From JTS-RE9 sp964649195 (lineage in GTDB: Bacteria; Planctomycetota; Phycisphaerae; Phycisphaerales; Phycisphaeraceae): a stretch of DNA of 46,475 nt. The notes under the pieces were generated by a model. That model was not told where the DNA came from and searched no databases. It saw only the letters and a program-made list of their open reading frames with translations. Of this stretch, positions 17,855 through 25,990 are shown piece after piece; the stretch's first letter is position 1, and each line of letters begins with the position of its first letter. Made by a program: the position numbers and the translations under genes. The DNA is taken from positions 1 through 46,475 of the forward strand of contig CAZYPK010000024.1 in the NCBI GenBank assembly GCA_964649195.1. Reading direction: 5' to 3'.

Positions 17855-18547
17855 ATGCGGTTCTTTCTTCTGTGTCTGCTGATGGTGGCGCTCTTCGCCG
17901 GTTCGTACCTGCTCTGGGGCGATCGGTTTGAAGCGCTGCTGGCGGGCGGGGAATCGGAAAAATGGCTGCGATCCTGGGGTTCCTGGGCGTGGCTGGTCGC
18001 CATTGCCTTGATGATGACCGACATCGTGCTGCCCATCCCCGCCACGGCCGTGCTCGCGACACTGGGCATCATCTACGGGCCGATCATCGGCGGGCTGATC
18101 GGCTGCGCGGGTTCACTCATGGCGGGCAGCGCCGGCTATCTGGCCTGCCGGGCGATGGGCAGGCGGGCGGCGACTTGGATGCTCGGCGATGCGGGCTTCG
18201 CGCGCAGCCACGCATTTTTCGCGACATCAGGGGGCTGGGCGGTGGCGCTGTCGCGCTGGATGATCATCCTGCCTGAGATGATCTCCTGCCTGGCCGGGCT
18301 GACGCGAATGCCCGCCCGCCTCTACTTCACCGCGCTGGTCTGCGGCACGGTGCCGATGTGCTTCACCTACGCATGGATCGGTCACGCGCAAAGCGACCGC
18401 CCTATTCTTGCTTTGAGCCTCAGCGCCGCCGTGCCCGTGCTGCTGTGGCCGCTGGCGAACATGATGTTCAAACGGCAACTCAAGCTCGCGCGAAAACCAC
18501 CCGCCACACCCGCGCCACCCAACCCCGACCCGGGCTTTCATCCATGA
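17855..18547 (+). CDS. VTT-domain (TVP38/TMEM64 or DedA-like) membrane protein
   Basis: A 230-residue integral membrane protein of the VTT superfamily, members of which include lipid scramblase-like and lipid-carrier transporters. Visible features: an N-terminal helix (MRFFLLCLLMVALFAGSYLL), the re-entrant-type stretch VLPIPATAVLATLGIIYGP, the small-residue helix GLIGCAGSLMAGSAGYLACR, and the conserved ALSRWMIILPEMISCLAGLT, close to the family's R-x-(5-8)-N/S-x-x-(A/G)-G region. ATG 17855 begins a proper membrane helix; upstream codons only translate repeats. It overlaps tatD by four bases (ATGA), implying coupled translation. Substrate not determinable. Confidence 0.8.
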   Translation: MRFFLLCLLMVALFAGSYLLWGDRFEALLAGGESEKWLRSWGSWAWLVAIALMMTDIVLPIPATAVLATLGIIYGPIIGGLIGCAGSLMAGSAGYLACRAMGRRAATWMLGDAGFARSHAFFATSGGWAVALSRWMIILPEMISCLAGLTRMPARLYFTALVCGTVPMCFTYAWIGHAQSDRPILALSLSAAVPVLLWPLANMMFKRQLKLARKPPATPAPPNPDPGFHP

Positions 18548-19347
18548 TCGACACCCATTGCCATCTGACCTGTGACGGAATCATCGAACGGCTCGATGTC
18601 GTGCTTGCCGCGGCAAGGGAGGCGGGCGTCGATCGCATGATCAGCGTCGGCACCACGCCGGAGGACGCCCGGCGGGCTTGCGCCATCGCTTCGCAACATC
18701 CTTCCATTTTCTTCGCGGTCGGCCTGCATCCCCATTACGCGCCGCAATGGCCTGATCATGAGACGGTCGCCCGGTCGATTCGTTCGCTGTCGCAGCATCC
18801 CAAGTGCGTGGCGATCGGGGAAATGGGGCTGGATCGGCACTACCCCGATCCGCCCATCGATGACCAGAAAAAATCGTTCGAGATGCAGCTTCGCGTCATC
18901 GGCGAACTCGACCGGTCACATCCCAAAACCGACGGCGGCAGGCGGGCCATCATCATCCACAATCGCGAGGCCACGGATGAAACGATCGCCATCATCCGGG
19001 CTTCGGGCCTGCCCGGTGAACGATTCGTCTTTCACTGCTTCACCGGCGGCGATGATGAACTGACCAGGATCCTCGACCTGGGCGCGATGGTCGGCTTCAC
19101 CGGCATCGTCACCTTCAAGAATGCCGCCGATCTCGCGGCCTGCGCCAGGCGCGTGCCGGCGGATCGGATCATGATCGAGACCGATTCGCCCTATCTCGCT
19201 CCGGAGCCTCATCGCAAAGTGCGGCCCAATGAACCCCGGTATGTCGCCGATGTCGCCCGCTTTCTGGCGAAGGTGCGCGGAGAGACGGAGGGCGCCTTCA
19301 TCGGGCAGGTCGATGCGAATGCGGTGCGGTTCTTCGGTTTGCAGTGA
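18544..19347 (+). CDS. tatD: TatD-family metal-dependent deoxyribonuclease
   Basis: A 267-residue TatD-type hydrolase (TIM barrel, two-metal nuclease) acting on DNA ends in repair or turnover. Metal-ligand motifs are visible in order: DTHCHLT at the N-terminus (HxH), GLHPHYAP, IGEMGLDRHY (Glu ligand), HNREA, FHCFTGG (His) and IETDSPYLAPEPHRKVRPNE at the end (Asp). Length is typical. The start is fixed by the ATGA overlap with the VTT gene. Confidence 0.92.
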   Translation: MIDTHCHLTCDGIIERLDVVLAAAREAGVDRMISVGTTPEDARRACAIASQHPSIFFAVGLHPHYAPQWPDHETVARSIRSLSQHPKCVAIGEMGLDRHYPDPPIDDQKKSFEMQLRVIGELDRSHPKTDGGRRAIIIHNREATDETIAIIRASGLPGERFVFHCFTGGDDELTRILDLGAMVGFTGIVTFKNAADLAACARRVPADRIMIETDSPYLAPEPHRKVRPNEPRYVADVARFLAKVRGETEGAFIGQVDANAVRFFGLQ

Positions 19348-19353
19348 TGATCA

Positions 19354-19752
19354 TCAGGCTGCGACGGACATCGGCGCGGCCGCCGCGGCCAGGTAGCGAT
19401 GCAGGCGGACCTGATCCTCTTCGATGAAGCGATCGAAGGTCATGCCCATGCGGGTCGGGCCGGGGAGTTGATCATCATCATGAATGCGGACCACGGTGCC
19501 CAGGGCGCGGATGGTGGTGTGTTCGTTGCCGGGGAGCATCGCCTTCACTTCGAGCCTGATGCCGGGATCGACCGGGGCGTCGAGTTCGAATCGCATGCCG
19601 CTGGAGCTGATGTCGTAGATGTAGCCGGTCCAGCGGAATCGTTCGGTCCCCGCCGGCTTGACGCGAACCAGCGTGTACATCGCCGGGAGTTTCACGCGAT
19701 GGCTGCGGCGCGAATCACTGCGGGAAGGACTGAACGAATAAGGGCTGGTCAT
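19354..19752 (-). CDS. PilZ-domain protein
   Basis: A 132-residue single-domain PilZ protein. The two c-di-GMP-contacting motifs are both present: the Arg motif RRSHR (about residues 15-19) and the D-x-S-x-x-G motif DISSSGMRF (about 48-56). It is convergent with tatD and diverges from the pilT-pilC cluster across a spacer of 399 bases, so it may transmit c-di-GMP levels to pilus function; that link is positional inference. C-terminal tail is Ala-rich. Confidence 0.85.
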   Translation of the reverse strand: MTSPYSFSPSRSDSRRSHRVKLPAMYTLVRVKPAGTERFRWTGYIYDISSSGMRFELDAPVDPGIRLEVKAMLPGNEHTTIRALGTVVRIHDDDQLPGPTRMGMTFDRFIEEDQVRLHRYLAAAAAPMSVAA

Positions 19753-19837
19753 GCGAAATCTCCTGGGCGAAGGGGAGAGCGACTTTCGATTCCCTTGATC
19801 GTTATCGACCGTTGCTTTATGCGGGTTAAGCGGATTT

Positions 19838-19988
19838 AGCTGTCAGCCATCAGCTTTCAGCCAGAGGGAAGAATGGACGGGGTTTCCGGGAGAACGCGGC
19901 GAGGCGGGGGATTGCTACGCCGCAAGCGGCTTGGATGCACGATGGTTCGAGGCTGATGGCTGATAGCTGAAAGCTGAAAGCTGAAAGC
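19838..19988. repeat. Heptamer arrays in inverted orientation upstream of pilT
   Basis: Spacer 19753-20151. Left arm 19838-19863: AGCTGTC, AGCCATC, AGCTTTC, AGCCAG. Right arm 19951-19988: GGCTGAT twice, AGCTGAA three times, AGCTTTT. The arms are mutually complementary and could fold into an imperfect stem around about 87 bases. Nothing else is recognised in the spacer. Confidence 0.85.
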
Positions 19989-20151
19989 TTTTCCGTCTGT
20001 GACGATTGCGCCGACTGCGAAAGCGCGGACATCGGGGGGCTTTGTCGCGGCGGGCTTATCCGGGCCAAACGGGTCGCCGATGTATCAGCGTGGCGCAACA
20101 GGCGCATGGCTGCAACGGATCGACTTCACCCGACCCATCGGACCTGCTGAA

Positions 20152-21207
20152 ATGAACATTGACACCATCCTCAAGCGTGCGGTTGAACTGGGGGCTTCGG
20201 ATATTCATCTGGTCTCGGGCCATCCGCCGGTCGCTCGAATCCATACGGTGATGACGCCGCTGGACTATCCGGTGATCACGCCCGAAAGCGCGCTGCGGAT
20301 GCTTCAGCACATCGCCAACGACGACCACATGAAGGTCTTCGAGAAGATCAAGGACGTGGACTTCTCCTACGAGCTGCCCGGCCTCGGCCGCTTCCGTGTC
20401 AACGCCCACAATCAGCGGCAGACCATCGGCATCTGCATGCGCGCCATCAAGGAGATCGTGCCGCCGCTGCATGACCTGAACCTTCCCGAAGTCGTGCAGC
20501 GACTGACCTACCTCCCCGCGGGCCTCGTGCTGGTCACCGGCGACACCGGATCGGGCAAATCGACCACGCTGGCCGCGATGATTCAGCAGATGAACAAGCG
20601 GTATCACAAGCACATCATCACGCTCGAAGACCCGACGGAATATGCGTTGGTCAGCGAGAAGTGCCTGATCGAGCAGCGCGAGCTGGGCTCCGATGTCCCC
20701 AGTTTCTCGAGCGGCCTGCGTCACGTGCTGCGGCAGGATCCGGACATCATCCTCGTCGGCGAAATGCGCGACCTGGAAACAACCGCCGCCGCGATCACCG
20801 CCGCGGAAACGGGCCACCTGGTTCTTTCCACGCTGCACACCTGCAATGCCTCACAGACCTGCGAGCGCATCATCGACATGTACCCCGCCGACCAGCAGAA
20901 CCAGATTCGCTCGATGCTGGCCAACACGCTTCAGGCCGTGATTTCGCAGACGCTCTTCAAGCGCACCGATCGCAAGGGCATGGTGCCCGCGTGTGAAGTG
21001 ATGCTCTGCACCCCTGCGGTGCGCAACCTGATCCGAGAAAACCGCGTGTTCGAGATTCCCAACGTCATCGAAACGAACCGCGCCCTGGGCATGAACACCC
21101 TGGACAACTCGATCGCCGAGCTTTACTTCAACGGCATGATCAGCCGCGAGGACGCCATCGCCCAGGCTGCGTACCCGGAGAAGCTGGAGCGAATGCTGGC
21201 GGCGTGA
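20152..21207 (+). CDS. pilT: Type IV pilus retraction-type ATPase PilT
   Basis: A 351-residue cytoplasmic secretion ATPase that would power pilus retraction or related assembly. Domains: N-terminal PAS-like part (MNIDTILKRAVELGASDIHL), then the RecA-like core with Walker A GDTGSGKST (about residues 129-137), the Asp box LEDPTEY, Walker B DPDIILVGEMRD (the GEMRD form is typical of PilT) and the His box TGHLVLSTLHT. Length fits PilT rather than the longer PilB. ATG 20152 begins the conserved N-terminus; earlier codons in the frame have no counterpart in the family. pilC follows after a heptamer-filled spacer. Confidence 0.92.
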   Translation: MNIDTILKRAVELGASDIHLVSGHPPVARIHTVMTPLDYPVITPESALRMLQHIANDDHMKVFEKIKDVDFSYELPGLGRFRVNAHNQRQTIGICMRAIKEIVPPLHDLNLPEVVQRLTYLPAGLVLVTGDTGSGKSTTLAAMIQQMNKRYHKHIITLEDPTEYALVSEKCLIEQRELGSDVPSFSSGLRHVLRQDPDIILVGEMRDLETTAAAITAAETGHLVLSTLHTCNASQTCERIIDMYPADQQNQIRSMLANTLQAVISQTLFKRTDRKGMVPACEVMLCTPAVRNLIRENRVFEIPNVIETNRALGMNTLDNSIAELYFNGMISREDAIAQAAYPEKLERMLAA

Positions 21208-21214
21208 GGGATAA

Positions 21215-21329
21215 GTTCCGGGTTTCGAGTTCCGGGTTCCGAGTTGCAAGACACAGGAACCCAGACTCAAAACTCGAAACGCCCCATGTTTTTCAACTCG
21301 GAACCCGGAACTCGAAACTCGGAACTTTC
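21215..21329. repeat. Heptamer arrays in inverted orientation abutting the pilC start
   Basis: Left arm 21215-21249: GTTCCGG, GTTTCGA, GTTCCGG, GTTCCGA, GTTGCAA. Right arm 21295-21329: AACTCGG, AACCCGG, AACTCGA, AACTCGG, AACTTTC. The right arm ends two bases before the pilC ATG (21332) and includes the only possible ribosome site, so arm pairing in the mRNA would mask it. Confidence 0.88.
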
Positions 21330-21331
21330 CT

Positions 21332-22555
21332 ATGCCCAGCTACCGATACCAACAGCGAACCAGCGGCGGAGAGATCGTCACCGGCGTGCTGTCGGCCGCC
21401 AGCGCGATGGAGGCGGCGCAGTCCCTGCGACAGCAAGGCGGCCAGGTGCTTCAGCTCACCCCCGCCGGCGGCGAAAGCAAATCGCTCTCGGACAAGCTCA
21501 AGTTCCTCAACTATTCATCCGGCCCTTCGGCGCGTGATGTGCTCAACTTCACCACGCAGCTTGCCGTCATGGTCCGCGCGGGCATCAGCCTGCGCGGCGC
21601 CCTCGATGCGATCGCCGACCAGACGGAAAACCCGAAGTTCAAGACGATCATCGTGCAGATGAAGCAGGATGTGGAAGCAGGCCGGCAGTTCTCCGAAGCG
21701 CTGGCCAAACATCCCAAGCTCTTCAGCGCCCTCTACGTGAACATGGTGCGGGCCTCGGAAATGTCAGGCTCGTTTTCGCACATGCTCGAACGCATCGCCA
21801 CCTATCAGGAGCAGCAGATCGAAACCCGCGCCATGGTCGTGGGCGCGATGATCTACCCCGGCGTCATCGGATCGCTGGCCGTGGGCGTCACCTTCTTCCT
21901 GCTCACCTTCGTGCTGCCTCGCTTCGCCATGGTGTTTCAGGGAAAAGAGGCGGCGATGCCCGGCCCCACGCGGTTCCTCATGGCGCTCTCTTCGTTCATG
22001 ACCGACTGGTGGTGGGCCGTGCTGCTGGGCATGCTCGCCGCCTTGGGCGGATTCTTCATGTTCATCCGCACCGAGGTCGGCGCGTGGTGGTTCGATGGTG
22101 TGAAGCTGAAGGTGCCCCTGTTCAAGAAGATGTTCCGCGCCCTCTACATCAGCCGATCGCTGCACACGATGGGCGAGCTGGTCAACGCCGGCGTGCCCAT
22201 GCTCGACACGCTTCGCATCACCGGCGACATCAGCGGCAACCGGCTCTACAAGCGGCTGTGGCGCGGCGTTTACGCGGCGGTCAAGCAAGGCAAGAAAATC
22301 GTGCAAACCATGCAGAAGAATCCGCTGCTGCCCAAGAGCGTCGTGCAGATGGTTTCAGCAGGCGAGGAGTCCGGCAAACTCGGCGAAGTGCTCGACGAAA
22401 TCAGCACCTTCTACACCAAGCAGCTCAAGGAAGTCATCAAGCGCGTCACCAGCATGATCGAGCCGATCATGATCATCGTCATGGGTTCGGTTGTCGGCTT
22501 CATCGCCATGGCGATCATCCTGCCGATCTTCAAGCTCTCGACGTTGGTGAAGTAA
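21332..22555 (+). CDS. pilC: Type IV pilus inner-membrane platform protein PilC (GspF family)
   Basis: A 407-residue polytopic platform protein. The N-terminal MPSYRYQQRTSGGEIVTGVL is the usual PilC/GspF opening. Two T2SSF domains follow: the first contains FTTQLAVMVRAGISLRGALD, the second RSLHTMGELVNAGVPMLDTL, each followed by membrane helices (VIGSLAVGVTFFLLTFVLP; IMIIVMGSVVGFIAMAIILP). It cooperates with PilT/PilB to assemble or retract pilins. Stop TAA is followed at once by a heptamer array. Confidence 0.93.
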   Translation: MPSYRYQQRTSGGEIVTGVLSAASAMEAAQSLRQQGGQVLQLTPAGGESKSLSDKLKFLNYSSGPSARDVLNFTTQLAVMVRAGISLRGALDAIADQTENPKFKTIIVQMKQDVEAGRQFSEALAKHPKLFSALYVNMVRASEMSGSFSHMLERIATYQEQQIETRAMVVGAMIYPGVIGSLAVGVTFFLLTFVLPRFAMVFQGKEAAMPGPTRFLMALSSFMTDWWWAVLLGMLAALGGFFMFIRTEVGAWWFDGVKLKVPLFKKMFRALYISRSLHTMGELVNAGVPMLDTLRITGDISGNRLYKRLWRGVYAAVKQGKKIVQTMQKNPLLPKSVVQMVSAGEESGKLGEVLDEISTFYTKQLKEVIKRVTSMIEPIMIIVMGSVVGFIAMAIILPIFKLSTLVK

Positions 22556-22597
22556 GTTCCGAGTTCTGAGTTCTGAGTTGTGAGTTCTGAGTTGTGA
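22556..22597 (+). repeat. Single-arm heptamer array after pilC
   Basis: Six contiguous heptamers: GTTCCGA, GTTCTGA (twice), GTTGTGA, GTTCTGA, GTTGTGA, beginning at the first base after the pilC stop codon. No inverted partner is nearby. Confidence 0.85.
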
Positions 22598-22601
22598 AGA
22601 C

Positions 22602-22630
22602 AAAGCCCACGCACTCCTGTGCGTGGGTTT
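22602..22630 (+). terminator. Intrinsic terminator-like hairpin after pilC
   Basis: Perfect 9-bp stem CCCACGCAC with GTGCGTGGG, loop TCCT, flanked by AAAG and TTT. A similar stem (CCCAC type, loop GGGA) is at 32567 and 34120. It could separate pilT-pilC from the minor-pilin genes, though the T tract is only three bases. Confidence 0.6.
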
Positions 22631-22783
22631 CAGAAATTGAAAGTCCGTTTATGACGGTTCGGCAACGGTGATGATTCGTGACAACCGGATGAATCAAATT
22701 GGATATCGGTCCTGCGAATCGTAACTTTTGCCTGTGTAAGTCCGTGACGAAGCGTGTTTCCGATACGGGCGGTGGAGAAGGAC

Positions 22784-23398
22784 ATGCGATCATTCATCCC
22801 GACTGATGCAGCCGCGCCGGCGCGAGGTGGGTTGAACTCCGCTTCAACCGCGCCGTCCCGCCGAGGTCGTTCCGCCGGTTTCACGCTCATCGAGGCGGCG
22901 CTGACCACGGTCGTCATCAGCACCGGCGTGCTCGCCATCCTCGCGGCGCAGCAGGCGTTCCACAAAAAGAACGACTGGGCCCAGCGCTCAGGCACCGCCC
23001 TGCAACTGGCCAACGAGCTGCGCGAGCTGACGATGGTGCTGCCCAAGCATGACCCCTTCACCGGCCTGGCCAACGTCGGCCCCGAAAGCGGCGAGGAGAG
23101 CGTGCTCGACTACGACGATGTCGATGACTTTGCCGGCGAAGTCGATGGCAGCGGCTACGGGGCGGGCATCGTCTTCAATCCGCCGATCAACGCCCTGCGC
23201 CAGGAGATTGCCGACCTGCCAGGCTGGTCGCAGCGGATCGATGTCGCCAGCGTGCTGCCTGACAACATCAGCTCGACTTTCACCCAGCCGCTGGGCACGA
23301 CCGATCTGCTGCGGGTCACGGTGTCGGTCTTTTACCAGGGGCCGCGCGATCCTGAACCGGTGATCATGACCACGCTCAGTTGGGTGGTGGGGAATTGA
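22784..23398 (+). CDS. Minor pilin-like protein (PilV/GspI-like)
   Basis: A 204-residue prepilin. After a 31-residue leader comes the processing site and hydrophobic helix AGFTLIEAALTTVVISTGVL, with Glu at +5 as in true type IV pilins. The remainder is globular and acidic. ATG 22784 is preceded by GGAGAAGGAC; the frame is open from 22754 but the later start is better placed. It opens a run of three prepilin or pilus-accessory genes, typical of minor pilins that prime the pilus. The exact subtype is uncertain. Confidence 0.82.
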   Translation: MRSFIPTDAAAPARGGLNSASTAPSRRGRSAGFTLIEAALTTVVISTGVLAILAAQQAFHKKNDWAQRSGTALQLANELRELTMVLPKHDPFTGLANVGPESGEESVLDYDDVDDFAGEVDGSGYGAGIVFNPPINALRQEIADLPGWSQRIDVASVLPDNISSTFTQPLGTTDLLRVTVSVFYQGPRDPEPVIMTTLSWVVGN

Positions 23399-23400
23399 GG

Positions 23401-23421
23401 GGATTTCGGATTTCGGATTTA
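23401..23421 (+). repeat. Heptamer array, minus-type arm before the PilX-like gene
   Basis: GGATTTC, GGATTTC, GGATTTA. It is the reverse complement of the AAATCCS units at 23550, which lie inside the following gene; the two arms bracket that gene's start codon at 23477. Confidence 0.75.
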
Positions 23422-23476
23422 GAAGATGCAGCACTCTGAATGGTGAGTTGGCGGTTGTGCGACGGAGAAAGTTTCC

Positions 23477-25813
23477 ATGACGAATCTGAAGACAACCTTA
23501 TCACTGCGGCGCAGCCCCGCCAGGCGCGAGGTGCCGGCCATTTCCAATCAAATCCGAAATCCCAAATCCCAAATCCGAAATCCCAAATCCGAAATCCGAA
23601 ATCACTTCAATTCCTCGCGCCATCGCGGCGCCATCGTCATTCTGGCCATGATGTTCCTCGTGATTTTCGGTTCGCTGGCCGCGGCCATGTCGATCGTCGC
23701 CCAGGGCAATCTTCAGACCGCCGACAGTCATATGAAGATCAATCGTTCGCTGGCCGCCGCCGAGACGGGGATGCGTTACGTCGTCTATCGCCTCAACAGC
23801 GTGGCGAAGAACGTCAAGACCAGTTCGGGGGTGATTGATGAGGATGAAGCGACCGAGCTTTGGGACGAGGTGCGGGCCCAGTTGATCCTGGCGCTGGCCA
23901 GCGAGTCGCACAATCTTGCGGAGCCTTACGAAGTGGGCGGCGACCTGCACGTGGGCCCCATCGCGGTGGGACCCGGCGAGCCGACGTTCACGGCAACCTT
24001 CCTGCCTCATCCGATCGTCGGCGAGGATTACGATTCATCGTATTACCAGCGGCCCCCCTACTCGGCGATGTCTCCGGCCATCTCCAACAGCAATCCGCTC
24101 GATTCCACCTGGATTCGCATCAAGGTCGCCGCCTCCGACGGCCCGCCCATCAGCAAGGTGACGCGGTCCATTCAGATGGACTTCCGCATCACCAAGAAGA
24201 TCAAGTTCGCGATCCTCTCCAAGAGCCGCGTGATGATCGGGCGCAACGTCATCATCGACGGCGACATCGGCAGCCGGTTCTCGGAAGTGCATCTGGCCAA
24301 CGGTCATCCGGTGCAGATGGTCAGCGATTTCCGCGGCTTGTCCGGCAGCAAGGGCGCCGCGCTCGATGCCCGCCTTGACGCCCTCATCGGCACGCTGGCC
24401 ACCAACGACGCCAATGGCGACAACAGGCTCAACATTCACAACCCCACCGAAATCGCCGGCCTGACCGATCCCGCGTCGCTGGACCTGAACGGCGACGGCT
24501 ACATCGACGACTACGATTTCTTCCTCGAAATCTTCGACACCAACGGCGATGGCCGGGTCAGCGCCACCGAGCTCGATGCCGCCGGCGATGTGAATCATGC
24601 CCAGCTTCTCGAACTGATCGACACCTTCGGCGACCCCAACCGCCCCGGTTACAACGACGGCTTCATCGACAACAAGGATCGCTACGCCAAGATTCGCGGC
24701 CAGGTCAAGATCACCGCCTCCCTCGAAGACTGGCTCGCCGGCGCGGCTGCCGGCACCGGAGCGTATCAGGATTATTTCGCCGGTCCGATCCATCCGGGCG
24801 TCGATGAGGCGCCTCTGACATTCCAGGCGTCCGCCGCCGAAATGTTTGACTTCGGACCGCAGGACTTCGATGTCGCCACGCTGGCCAACATCGCCACCGG
24901 AAACCTGTCGAATCAGGCGGCATTGCAGGCGTCGGAGCACGACCCGGACAATCCCAACTCACCCCAGCCCCTGGGAAGCCAGGCCTTCGAACCCGTGCCC
25001 TTCGGGGCCGCCCACCCGTACGATTACTACGATCGTCCGATCTACAAGAACATGACCTTCACCAATGTGACCATTCCCAAGGGCACCAACGCCCTGTTCG
25101 AGAATTGCCGCTTCATCGGCGTGACGTACATCGAAACCGAAGCGAACAACGACGATGTGCTCTACCAGTACGCGGGCATGCAGGAATCCGACGGCACCTT
25201 CAAGTACCCCGACAAGATCGCCATCGTCAACGGCCAGCCCGTGCCCAACACGAAGGATGTCTCCAACAACCTTCGCTTCCATGCCTGCACGTTCGAGGGG
25301 TGCGTGGTCAGCACCGCGCCCAAGGAATACACCCACGCCCGCAACAAAATCGCCTTCACCGGCAAGACGCAGTTCAAGATCGATGAATCCACCGAACTAT
25401 CCGCCAACGAAAAGGCGCTCTACAAACGCAGCACCATCATGGCGCCCCACTATTCGGTGGAAATGGGCACCTTCGTCAGCCCCGCCGACTCCAACGAGAC
25501 CATCAAGCTCACCGGCACCATCGTCGCCGGCATGATCGACATGCGCGGACAGGTCAAGGTCACCGGCACCATCCTCACCACCTTCGAGCCGGCCAGCGAT
25601 GTCGGCCCCGTCATCGGCGAAACCAGCCCGCAGTTCAACACCACCCTCGGCTACTTCCCTTCCTCCGACGGCGATCTCGAAGCGGAAGTGCCCGGCAACG
25701 GCATCGGCGTCATCCATGTGAAATACGACCCGACCATCCCGCTGCCCGACGGCATCCTCGGCCCGATCTCGATCGAAGCCGACATGACGACGTGGTTCGA
25801 AGGCGGAGAGTGA
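23477..25813 (+). CDS. PilX-like pilus-associated protein with EF-hand pair and heptamer-repeat N-terminus
   Basis: A 778-residue protein. The N-terminus (about 25-43) is translated from seven AAATCCS heptamers (IRNPKSQ type), followed by RHRGAIVILAMMFLVIFGSL, the single transmembrane helix typical of PilX_N/GspK-like proteins, and AAAETGMRYVVYRLN. Residues about 335-370 carry two calcium-binding loops, DLNGDGYIDDYD and DTNGDGRVSATE. The rest is beta-rich with several Gly/Ile repeats (VMIGRNVIIDGDIG). It is probably a large pilus-tip or surface component. No Met separates the array from the helix, so the array must be translated unless a non-ATG start is used. Confidence 0.75.
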   Translation: MTNLKTTLSLRRSPARREVPAISNQIRNPKSQIRNPKSEIRNHFNSSRHRGAIVILAMMFLVIFGSLAAAMSIVAQGNLQTADSHMKINRSLAAAETGMRYVVYRLNSVAKNVKTSSGVIDEDEATELWDEVRAQLILALASESHNLAEPYEVGGDLHVGPIAVGPGEPTFTATFLPHPIVGEDYDSSYYQRPPYSAMSPAISNSNPLDSTWIRIKVAASDGPPISKVTRSIQMDFRITKKIKFAILSKSRVMIGRNVIIDGDIGSRFSEVHLANGHPVQMVSDFRGLSGSKGAALDARLDALIGTLATNDANGDNRLNIHNPTEIAGLTDPASLDLNGDGYIDDYDFFLEIFDTNGDGRVSATELDAAGDVNHAQLLELIDTFGDPNRPGYNDGFIDNKDRYAKIRGQVKITASLEDWLAGAAAGTGAYQDYFAGPIHPGVDEAPLTFQASAAEMFDFGPQDFDVATLANIATGNLSNQAALQASEHDPDNPNSPQPLGSQAFEPVPFGAAHPYDYYDRPIYKNMTFTNVTIPKGTNALFENCRFIGVTYIETEANNDDVLYQYAGMQESDGTFKYPDKIAIVNGQPVPNTKDVSNNLRFHACTFEGCVVSTAPKEYTHARNKIAFTGKTQFKIDESTELSANEKALYKRSTIMAPHYSVEMGTFVSPADSNETIKLTGTIVAGMIDMRGQVKVTGTILTTFEPASDVGPVIGETSPQFNTTLGYFPSSDGDLEAEVPGNGIGVIHVKYDPTIPLPDGILGPISIEADMTTWFEGGE
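23550..23605 (+). repeat. AAATCCS heptamer array inside the PilX-like gene
   Basis: Seven exact AAATCCG/AAATCCC units (23550-23598) plus a degenerate eighth. Open in all three frames. One unit gained or lost would frameshift the gene between its start and its membrane helix. Confidence 0.9.
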
Positions 25814-25816
25814 ATC

Positions 25817-25962
25817 GATTTCGGATTGCGGATTTGGGATTTCGGATTTGGGATTTCGGATTTGGAATTTCGGATTTGGAATTTGGCGGCTTGGACCACT
25901 GGTGAAGTCGTTGGATTTGGGATTTCAAATTTGAGATTTGAGATTTGAGATTTGAGATTTCG
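25817..25962 (+). repeat. Two heptamer arrays with a 27-base separator after the PilX-like gene
   Basis: Ten uninterrupted heptamers of type RATTTSG at 25817-25886, a 27-base separator, then seven more at 25914-25962. The separator is the reverse complement, offset by two bases and with a few changes, of the 27-base separator at 26029-26055 in the next gene. With 26008-26144 it forms one large inverted repeat. Confidence 0.88.
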
Positions 25963-25990
25963 GATTGAAGAAAAGACTGAGGACCACACC

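Noticed and set aside
22754..22783. Upstream start for the PilV-like prepilin
   Set aside because: ATG 22784 has GGAGAAGGAC immediately upstream, whereas 22754 has no ribosome site.
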